This document shows, piece by piece, positions 23,516 to 33,900 of a DNA stretch of 64,000 nt. The notes under the pieces are model-generated. The model was not told where the DNA came from, searched no databases, and saw nothing but the letters and a program-made list of their open reading frames with translations. Numbering within the stretch: the first letter of the stretch is position 1; each line of letters starts with the position of its first letter. Made by a program: the position numbers and the translations under genes. Origin of the DNA: Leguminivora glycinivorella (Eukaryota; Arthropoda; Insecta; Lepidoptera; Tortricidae); NCBI RefSeq assembly GCF_023078275.1, contig NC_062990.1, positions 1,381,501-1,445,500 of the forward strand, given 5' to 3'.

Positions 23516-23569
23516 AAAATCTACTCTGTAAATATTGTAGAAAACTTATTACATGTGGGTATGTAAACA

Positions 23570-24630
23570 AATAAAATACCTAATCTATGCAACTGTACAT
23601 ACTAAAGGCATTAAACATTCGTGTTACCTTTTTATGAAACTTGCGTTTCGGCTCGTGTAATATCACCACTCGTGTTTTAATGTCTCTCATTATGCACCAG
23701 TCATATAAATAACTATTACTCAATGCAGTTTTATTTATAGTGGTTCGAGTATTTTCTAAATCAGTTTCCGACGTGCTGTGTCATTGTACTATGTATTGTT
23801 TATGTTTAAATTTACCTACCTATTTGAATTACCATTCGATTAGCTCGAAATAAATTATTTGATTTTCTAATAATTCTTATGTAAGGATTGTTAAAACAGT
23901 ATTGTATTACTTATTTGTTTCAAACTTGGTAACCAACATTCTACTTATGTTTTTATTTGAAATAAATACATTTTCTCAAACATGGTATGAAATATTGATG
24001 TTATGTGCCTTATAATTGGCAGCGAAGTATGACGTTGCAGGTGCGGCTAGGACGATTGATAGATAATGGAATTTCATACAAACCTTGCAGGCCAAGGCCG
24101 GCAAAGTCCTCTTTTTTAATTTCCAAACACAGATAATTGTGACATAACATCCAGGTATTTAGCCAATTAAAAAAAAAACTATAAGGGGCTTTATAGACGT
24201 GCCAACTGCAACTGGTACGGGCCCTAGACAATATTTGATTTTGGGTGCTTTTTGAATTTTTTTTTAACTTTTTGTTTTTTTATAAGCGTATACGGGGTAT
24301 CAAAGGGGAACGAAAATTCGATTATTTTTGCGCTACGACGCACCGTTTAGGAGATACAGCCATCCAAAGTTACTATTTTCAGTAGACTTTATTTATTTCA
24401 TACCATGTTTGAGAAAAGCACTATACATACCTCGGCGGGAAATGTCCTTTGTCCCGGCCTCTGTAGTAATGTACTATTATTTACCTATGTCAGTATTTCA
24501 TACCTTAAAAGTGTTAAAACCGAAATCAGACAGACAAACACAATCACAGGACCATCAACTCCGATTATCAACTCCGGCAATATGTCATGAGTCATGACGT
24601 TCGATTTGGTTTTAGCTACTTAAATCGCGC
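23570..24630. other. Region between the two paralogues
   Basis: It holds the AT-rich 3' flank of paralogue 1 up to about 24000. From 24000 to 24600 there is mixed repeat-like sequence (for example CTACGACGCACCGTTTAGG) whose open frames show no domain. I see no supported gene. Confidence 0.4.
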
Positions 24631-24631
24631 G

Positions 24632-24785
24632 GTGTGTAGTGTGCTTAACGATGATGTCATTTTTCGTCCGCATCGAAGGGCGTTTCTCAGGTGTTTGTTG
24701 TGTTTAAGGTTGTGTTTTGATTTCACGTCGGTTGTTTATCGGTTATCTTATTATGGTGAACTGAAATTCATATTGGGGATTTAAG
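24632..24785 (+). promoter_or_regulatory. Conserved block and 5' UTR exon of paralogue 2
   Basis: 24632-24663 matches the block at 19433-19464. TTTCTCAGGTG at about 24684-24693 corresponds to the initiator of paralogue 1, but no TATA box is evident. The leader exon ends at AAG|gtaaat (24785) in the shared context ATTTAAGGTAAATATTAA. The intron runs to TTTTCAG just before ATG 26235. Confidence 0.5.
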
Positions 24786-24879
24786 GTAAATATTAATAGT
24801 TATTATCAAATTTCAATCTTAAACATAGATTTCCTTAGTAATATAGTCAAATGTTAAATCTCTGAAATTCTACAAAAAG

Positions 24880-25400
24880 TATTGGTGGGCTGGCTAGTAC
24901 AAATCATACTGATAAATATAAAAAAAATATATTGTAAAAAGTTCATCTGGGGGCACAGCAGTGCCCCCGCCAAGTCGAGCAAAATACCCCGTCTGGTAGT
25001 TATTTCAGTTATTTGTTCTACCTAATGACTATAAAATACCTACTTATTAGACAGTACAGTGGTTGACTGGTAGAGAATGCCTCAAGGCGTTAAGTCCGCT
25101 ATTTGTACTTATTTTTTATGTGCAATAAAGTATTAAAAAAATAAGATATCTTATTATAGTTATAATAATAGGTCATATTATTTATACTTACTAATAAAAA
25201 TAAATGACGCCATTTTTAATTTAAGTATTTTGTAATGTCAATGACAACACAAGCGTTAAAATTGAAAATATATAATGTAGACGATCATAATTAATATTTT
25301 TTAGTATATTGCCATGATTATATTTAAAATATAACAGATTTTATTAAAATGTTAGTTTTGAAATATACACTTGGTCAAGAAGCAAAACTTATATGGGTGA
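24880..25400. other. First part of the paralogue 2 leader intron
   Basis: This is AT-rich intron sequence with a short GC-rich patch near 24950-25000 (GGGGGCACAGCAGTGCCCCC, an inverted repeat). No gene is visible. Confidence 0.4.
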
Positions 25401-25414
25401 ATTAACTTTTTACA

Positions 25415-25601
25415 GTTACGGTCCCCTGAGTCACGCTGGTTTTATGCAAAATTATGCTACTTAAACTATGCAAACTTGCATTTTACTGGTGTTAACAACC
25501 TTTCCTTAATTTGCCACTTACAAACAAGGACTCCATGCATGCTTGCATAATTTCAGTAGCATAATTTTGCATAAAACCAGCGTGACTCAGGGGACCGTAA
25601 C
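25415..25601. mobile_element. Fold-back MITE in the leader intron
   Basis: GTTACGGTCCCCTGAGTCAC at the left end and its exact inverse at the right end give arms of about 46 bp (continuing to ATTATGCTACT) around a roughly 95-bp centre. There is no ORF. Confidence 0.85.
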
Positions 25602-25629
25602 CATGACAATAACAGGCAAGAAAAAGTTA

Positions 25630-26082
25630 TACAGTACCGGTCAAAAATTTAAGTTCAGTTCACTCCTTGTTTTCAGTACAATTGACTGCTTTAGAGAGAT
25701 AGTTTTTTGTAGTTCAGACGTCAAAATTTGTTTCGTAAACAATTTATATTTTTTTAACATCTGTTTCCCTCAAATCTTATAGGCTAAATAATTATTTGGC
25801 CTATACTATCTGGCTAAAACTGTGTTTCGTGTAAAGATGTGTCTCAATTAGTGGCAATGGCAAGGCCATAAATATAACTAGCATTTTGCCGTCATGTTTA
25901 TTAGATTTTATAGTCAAAGAAAGGTACGTGAATTGTGTCTAACTAGTAAAACAAATCTCCACAAAACAATAAATATAAGTTGAAAACATATTTCGACTAC
26001 CAAACCGAAGATAATTATCGTACAAAAGTACTCATTTGTACCGAAATCAAAGGGTGAACTCAAACTTTTGACCGGTACTGTA
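25630..26082. mobile_element. Deleted Tc1/mariner-like element
   Basis: The termini TACAGTACCGGTCAAAA and inverse TTTTGACCGGTACTGTA begin and end with TA, as expected for Tc1/mariner insertions. The 453-bp length leaves no room for a transposase and none is readable. It starts only 29 bp after the preceding MITE, inside the 1.45-kb leader intron of paralogue 2. Confidence 0.7.
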
Positions 26083-26234
26083 CACCCATATATAATAAGA
26101 ATGGTGATAAATTATTCTAAATGATAAAGTGTTAGCCTACACCTCCACGTTTTTGGCAGATGTCCAGATGTAGAGGTTTTGCTTGTTTCCCAAGTCTATA
26201 TTTCAAAACTAACATTTATTATTTACATTTTCAG

Positions 26235-29200
26235 ATGACTCCTTCAATCAAATTATCTGGAAATCTTGGACAACGACATCGATCCTTCAACACTTTAGTC
26301 CATGAAGCTTATCTTCGAAATGCAGCCATTTCAGACCAGACACTTCCAGAAGAATCTGCTTTAGACCGGCTTTTCAAAATAGACCTTGCATCAAAGAAAA
26401 ATGATGTAAACTACATCATTAACACACTAAAAGATGACGATATGCTGTATGTAAGCAGAGCTTTAAAAAGCCTTTGGCTTCTAGACACAGAATATTCAAA
26501 GATAATCAACCCAAAGTTCCTAGAACATGAACTCTTTCCCCAAATGACATTAACAGCTGTAAACAAAATGAGACACTGGATTCAGATACATTTAAAAGAT
26601 CCACAAAGATGTAAAGAGTTCTATCAGTTTTATAAAGAGAGGAACTTTGATATTGCCTCCAAATTTCTGTGGCATTGTTCCAATGACTATATTTTAACAG
26701 AGTTCAGTAATATATTGGACAAAATCACGCCAAAACTTTTGAAACGGCTTAGCGAAAAGACTCCACAAGTTACAAAGATTTATTACGATAACGTAAAGGA
26801 CAACGAAAAGCTTTTAAAGTATTATCTGGAGAAAAGTGGAGCGTTTTTTGATAATGTTAAATATCTTTTGAAACAAAATCCTGATGTATTTTTCTATATA
26901 TTAGAAAACTTTTTCGTTCATCAGCAATTCAATAAATTGAACGCCGTGGTTTCGAAGTATATAATGAAAAATCACAAAGACAGGTTCCAGAGTAAGTCAG
27001 AGCTGTATACTGTATGGTTTCTTGATATAGAAATAGTAGGAAAACATTTAGGTACTGAAGAGATCAAGGATTTAGTGTTGAAACTAGCAAGAGCAGAGTA
27101 TTTAAAATCTTGGTTTACTTACCAAAATGTGGAACCCTTAATAAAGTGTTTGAGTGAAGATGAACGAAAAACTTTGAAGAAATTAATATTTGTTGATAAA
27201 GATTTGGGAGCTACTGTAAAAGAATGGCCGTATCCAATACCAACTCCACCAGAGTTGAAACCACCTCAGACAAGTCTGTTTGATGATGCAGAAAGAAGAG
27301 ACTTCGACCTTTATTACGAAGATGATTGTTTAATGAGCATGCGATGTGGTGTGTCTTTTAAATCAGCGATGAAATATTCCCAGGTATGCAGGAATACCCT
27401 GTTAAACGAGTTGTTTGACAAATATCGTTTCTCCAACTATAAAGAAACTTACAATGAACTCAAGAAACAGTTGAGAGCCGAGAGCTCTCCACAGAATCGT
27501 CTGTTTATGCTGCTTGTTCTTGTCAGTAAGACTGGTGGCAAGACTGAAGATGTCGTGTCTTTGTTAGATCTTCTAGCTCAGTACAAGAATGAGCCCGTCC
27601 ATATCCGAGCTTCTATAATCAGGAGCTTGGTGAAGCGAGCGTTTGTGTGGCGTCTGCCAAGTGAGCATTGGACGAGGCTCTTAGAATGGGGACATGGATT
27701 GGGATTGGATGGAAGTGCCCATGAAGCGGAGTGCTATGAGGGACTACATGCAGTTGTAATACGAGATTTGCTTGCTAACGTTAAGCCAAGTGTGGCAGTT
27801 TGGGAAAAGTTTCTAAACGATTTTGATTCTCTGGAAGGGTATTCATTTACTGTTGAAGAGCGTAGTTGTGTTAGTTCTCGACTGTCGTCGTTGCTTTTAG
27901 AAGACGCTCAATCTGACCCAGAAAAACCCAAATTGAAACAACTGACGTATTTGCTGAATACTCTTCGTGCATACCGTTTGCGGTACGACTACTTCCCTGG
28001 CACCATCGACGTAATAGCATCAGCTGTCAAGTGCTATTGGAATAATTCTAATGATGAATTGCGAACAGATATTAACTGGTTACTTCGCCAACTGTTCGAT
28101 GCTAAAGTAGCGAGAAAACGTCTAATAAAAGAATTCTTTGAAATGTATCAGACAGATGAATCGTATCTTAATGCATTACGACACGATTTGTCTCTTCTCC
28201 AGAATACTAAAACATTTGAAAAACTCATTGATGCAAAAAATTTGAAACATGACAGGTTTTTCCAGAAACTGGCACTTTACTTTATGGAGAAAGATGGATT
28301 AGGAGAACAATATTTTACCTTGCTAGAAAGTCAAGCCACTTCCGAGAATGAGAAAATTGAAAAAAGCAAGGCGAGCTTTTCAGACGAACGTGGAACTAAA
28401 CCAATATATCAATTTCTAGCGAAGCCCCTGGCAATGCTTTCGGGAGTCAAATTTGCATGTCTTATAAAAACCTTTGATGCAGCACAGCCTAAAACAGCTA
28501 AGCGTCAACTGGCTGCCGCGTTAAGAGCTAACGCACACCTTGTTAGACCAGCTTTTGACTTAAAATCTTTAGGATGGCGTAATGCAGGAGCTAAGGCTGT
28601 AGCCAATCGTTTATCTATATGCAGGCAAAACCATGTGGAAGAGAATCTTACAGAAGCTTTATCTTGGACACGTACGTTAGGACTTGCACTGGCTTTGGCG
28701 CGACGAGTCAATAAAGAACAGGTTGTTTTCAAGGTATATTCTTCTAAAAGACCTAAGAAAGCACTTCAAGCAGCGTTGCGATACCTTCATTATAAAAAAG
28801 ACAAATCAGATCTAAGCGTTTGGGACATGGTGAAACCTCAGGTTTCGGAAGCAAGTCCTCGGCAGTTGCGTTCATATTTGGAATCAACTGAATCAGTACC
28901 AGAAGCTATCAAGGCTGAGTACTGCTTCCTTGTCTACTTAGCATTTAAAAAAGTGTGCCCGACATGGAGTGGGAAGCTTTATCGAAAATCCCTGCTGTGT
29001 TACCAGAGTTAGACGAAAAATACATTTTCGATGCGAACAACGCTTTACTCGGTGATTATTTCCCACAGAAGGGGATAGATTACAATAAAAGGAAATGTGC
29101 TTTTGTGTATACACAGATAATTGCTAAATTTCTGGTTCTTAGTACTACGGAAGAGATGTCGGAAGAAAGATTTAGCAAGGTGGGACTGCCTTTGCTACAT

Positions 29201-29830
29201 CGACTTGAATTGTTGTGGAGAAAATCTTCGCCTAAAGAGTCACCAGATCAATATTACCTTGATAATTTGTTGTTTTACTTAAAATACAACAAAGCTTATT
29301 TTAATCCTAAGTACGTATCGTGTCTACCTTTGTTGCAGAAAATTACCGAATGGATGCACGGGTTCTTGCCTATAGAGAAGTGGTTTGAGAAATATGTGTC
29401 CGTGCATTTAACCATGCTTTATTTTAAATCAGTGAGGCATTGCATCAAAGAACACCCGGAGTTCTTCGGAGAACCTAAAAAACTGGAAGGCGCTCACATG
29501 ATGGGGATGATTTTCGGCAAATTTATAGCTGAAGAGATAGAAGAATTGAATAAGAAATATTTTCCTACCATAACGGAAATGTATGGTGCAGATCTTGTTG
29601 ATTATTTTAATACGCATTTTGTTCGTAATGTAGATGAAAGTGTAGAGAAATTCACAGTAGCTGTCTTGACTGGACTACTGTCGACTAATTCGAAGGCTTC
29701 ATGTATTCTTGCAAATTACGCTTTTCAAGAATTTAGAAATCGATTGAAAATTGACTATGTAAACGACATTTTGAAGAAATTCCAGAAAAGCGAAGTCAAA
29801 GAAGTGCGCTTTGGGCACGATCTTGAGTAG
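26235..29830 (+). CDS. Large unrecognised helical protein, paralogue 2, frameshifted
   Basis: The likely start is ATG 26235 (MTPSIKLSGN), directly after TTTTCAG and matching the start of paralogue 1. The upstream ATG 26160 would fall inside the intron. The first frame stays homologous to about 28952, then leaves homology and stops at 29012. The second frame carries the homologous C-terminal part from about 28955 to the stop at 29828-29830. The switch lies at an A6 run (28947-28952), beside a loss of about 20 codons relative to paralogue 1. Identity between copies is high along the whole length, highest around 27450-27750 (KKQLRAESSPQNR, SKTGGKTED). No known domain was recognised; repeated helices suggest a solenoid. 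A sequence error, a real frameshift or a small intron would each explain the break. Confidence 0.8.
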
Positions 29831-30949
29831 CGATATCAAATTCAAACTAAACAAAAATTTCTTAAATAACTAGATTATATCATGTGTTTTTAGTTTTAAT
29901 ATTTTTTAGACGTTATAAATTTTATTTTTGCCGAGCAATTTAAATAACCGCTATTTAAAAATTATAAAGGAAAAATGGTAATTAAGTAATAAAAATACTG
30001 TTATATTTATCATCTTTTATTTTATAAAAATTAGGTACAAAAGGTATCTATTTCCAACTAATCAATTTTGTATTTATTTTACATTACAAATAAATATAGC
30101 TACAGTAGCTACGGCAGTGTTATGAGTATTTTAAAAATAGAAATAATACTTAACGTCTACGTTGTACATAATAATTTTGTATTTTAAAACATAACATAAA
30201 AATGATTTCAGATAACAAAACATAAAATAAAAATGCGTCAACATTTTAAATCTGAAAATGGTAACTACAATTTAAATATTCTATCTATTTAAACTAGAAA
30301 TGGTAACTTTTGTTTTTAAATTAAAACAAGCACATATATTATAATTTTGGCGCGAATTCTCTTGACAGTTTTTTTTAACGTTAAAATAGGTTTTTACACG
30401 ACACGATTATGATATCGTCGAATTGACGCGATTATATCATTCATAAAAAAATTGAAAAGTTGATATTACTTCTTATCATCAGGCATACTTAGATCACAAG
30501 AATGATGTTCGAATCATTTTAATAGAATCAAAAAATCTTATCAAAATTGTTTTTAGAGAATCAGAGAACTTTACTTCTAAATATCACCTCTGTCAATTCT
30601 GTATAAAACACACCGTACCATAATTTTGTATTCAAATTCAAGAATAGACGACTTATCATAAAATAGCATGTTGGTATCGGTAAAATGCTTCACATGTTAC
30701 TTGATTGTCCTAATTGGTATTTTTGCTAGAGGATATAATGATTGTTCCGAGTTAGTTCACAGATAAACTGGCACAAGGTCCGACAAGCCATTTTATCGCT
30801 GTCACAGGTTTGTCACAGTAAATCTATAGTGAGCGACAAAGTCAGACATTGACGGAAACATTAACAGTTTTTTTTTTATTTGTTAAGGTAAATTTACAAT
30901 CCGATAAGTTGTCTATTCTCGCCATGAACGGCTAAAGGTACATCTACAC
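29831..30949. other. AT-rich 3' flank of paralogue 2
   Basis: I see no gene, hairpin or known repeat here. Poly(A)-signal-like AATAAA motifs occur around 29985-29995 on the plus strand. The right end is the 3' UTR of the minus-strand cuticle gene. Confidence 0.5.
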
Positions 30950-33900
30950 TTAATACTGGTAACCGCCTCCTTGGCTAGGGGGCACGTACTGCTGGCCAGG
31001 ACCGGCACCGGCCGCGTTGCCGGACGGGTAACCGGACGGCTGGTCGGGGTACCGGGCTTCACCTTCGTATGACACCTGGAATTTATAAAGAAAGGATAAG
31101 TATGTTCTTTGTATTCAGAATTCGCGAAACGTTTGTTACCACACAAAGTAAAAAATAAAACATTTGTTACTAAACAAAGTATTTGTTCTGCACAGTGAGA
31201 AAATTGCTTAAGTATTTTAGTACAACCCTAATAGAAATGTATGAATTTAATAGGTACTAAAGTAACTAAAATAAATCTAAAGTAAAATGCAAATTTATCT
31301 AAACAAATCTCTATAATTCGTTCATCAAATTTTTAAAATTTTCAATTGTCTATGTCATTAAGACCCCTATCAGTATCACCTCTCAGCAAACCGCATCAAT
31401 TGGTGCCTTGACCAGGATCTCAAAACTGCCATTACTACCGTGTAGTCAAGAATTTAAGCTGTTATTTTCTTTCACGAAGTTAGTAGAATCTTACTACTAT
31501 TCTCTGCTACTATGTAATAAAATCAGTTAAACAAACCTCTTGGGGCTCTGACCAGGATCCCATCTACCATTCTCTTTTGAATCTTGTATAAAGAGTATAT
31601 TACCTCAGCGTTGCATCCGTCCTTCCAATCAGCAGTTCATTTTCATTCCTTAATACTAAAATCTTTCATAACAAACCTCTTCAATTGGTGCCGTGACCAG
31701 GATACCATCTACCAAAAGAGTGTAAATTACCTCAGCGTTGAATCCGTTCTTCCAGTCAGCAGTATACTTCACGATCTGCGTACGGCCATCAGGCAGCGCC
31801 ACTCTGTACTCTCCCCGAGTGACGTCACCGTCGGAAACGGCGTTGTGACTGTAGTCGTTGCCATCTTCGTTTACGGAGTAAGCGAAGTCGAAGGGCATGC
31901 CGGGCTCGTGGTGATGATGTTCGTCATGGGAGTGCTGAAAAAAAAAGTATTTTTATATTAGTTTGCGGTAAATAGTACTCAGTAAACAAACAGCTAAATC
32001 ATGGAAAATATAGGGCTGTTTGTTTGTGACGTTCCACGTAAGAGAAGAAAGCCGAGAAGGGTTTAACGTTTAACGTTTTACCGCATATGTCATTTAGACA
32101 TTTTGTATAACGGCCATATATGAAAGGGATAATCTTGCCCAATGTAAAGTAAATAAATAGTTAACTGACAATTTTCTATAACACAAATGTTTACGCCTAC
32201 AAAAACCGAATAGCAAAGGAATCGCTGCGATTTAGATGAATTGCTGTAACATTTCCGTTAGGCACTTCAAAAATAACACGCGTTGTAACTTTATTTAGTT
32301 TAAAATTCGACTACAAATATAAGTGCATTTCGATAAGAAAGTAATTTTCTCAAGACCGAAACGAATACGTATTACAGTTTACGAAAAACATAACACGTAG
32401 TCGTTATATTTTACGACTGAATAAAAATAATCATAAAATTAAAAGTGTTGCAAACGGATATTTCGTAATGCCTCTAAACTCTTTGGAACAAAATGTGTTG
32501 CGATCGGTGGCTGCCTATACTGATTTGTATTACAGTATGTATGCATTGTTTAACTATAATATATGTAGGTATATTGTTACTTTTAATTAGTCTGAAGTTT
32601 TGGCTTGGCAGTTTCATCATCATCCTCCTTGCGTTTTCCCGGCATTTGCCACGGCTCATGGAAGCCTAGGGTCCGCTTTGGCAACTAATCCCAAGGCGTA
32701 GGTACTAGCTTTACGAAAGCGACTGCCATCTGACCTTCCAATCCGAAGGCCTAGTTACCCAACTAGGCCTTATTGGACTTAGTCCGGTTTCCTCACGATG
32801 ATTTCCTTCACTGAAAAGCGACTGGCAAATAGGTATCAAATGGCATTTCGCAGATAAGCTTCAAAAAACTCATTGGTACGAGCCGGGGATCGAACCCGCG
32901 ACCTCCGGATTGAAAATCACACGCTCTTACCGCTAGGTCACTAGCGCTTTTTTGGCTTGGCAGTTTACGTGGGACATAGGAGTCCAAATACAAAATGAGT
33001 ATTGGTTTGTGAAATAGATGTGTCACTTTTCGTTAAAGGAAAACATCGTGTGGAAGCCATCAGGGTACAAGCTCCCGTGTCTTATAAGGCCTATTTCACT
33101 ATAGTGACAATTTGTCGCCCGACAGAGATATTTCGCCATTCATTGCGTGTTCAACAACTTATCAACCTAGTAATAATAATATAATAGGCACATATTACTG
33201 ACTCTTACCAACATAAGGCTGATTAGTTAGTCAAAATTACACATTCATTTTATATTTTACTAGCTTTTGCCCGCGGCTTCGCTCGAGTTAGAAAGAGACA
33301 AAAAGTAGCCTATGTCACCCTCCATCCCTTCAACTATCTCCACTTAAAAAATCACGTCAATTCGTCGTTCCGTTTTGCCGTGAAAGACGGACACACACAC
33401 TTTCCCATTTATAATATTAGTACGGATTGTTTTTCAGACAATTATTCTAACTTCAAATGGAGACACGTTGGATCGTCTTAGTAATGGTACGAATGCTTCT
33501 AAACAAAAATAGGGTCATTATGCTAGTTTCTGTTCAGCTTTAGTTCTTGACAATATTTCAGCCTAAACCTACTTTGCTGTACAACTTTGCCTACCCTGCC
33601 TAACATTGCTTGGCTCGAAAATAATTGGTAGTTTTCTACAAAATAGGTGCGTCTACATATAGTTCTAGGGGGATACGATAGTGACCTGATCGCCATTATA
33701 CATGACTATTTGGTAGTACCTACTACCTATTGGGCCAGGCAAAGTTAGGAAAGGTAGGCAAAGTTGGAGCATTTGACGGTCTATTGCAATCATCATTGCC
33801 TAAATAATATAATTATAGTCTAAAGAAATCTGCTGAGAGCACAATAAATACCTACTGGAACTACTTATTAATCAAGATACTTTTTTTCAGCGTGTAAGTC

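Noticed and set aside
26160..26234. Earlier ATG for paralogue 2
   Set aside because: The 25 extra residues fall upstream of the TTTTCAG acceptor and have no match in paralogue 1, which starts right at its acceptor.
31584..31961. 125-codon plus-strand frame
   Set aside because: It is antisense to the R&R exon, which is supported by domain and splice sites.
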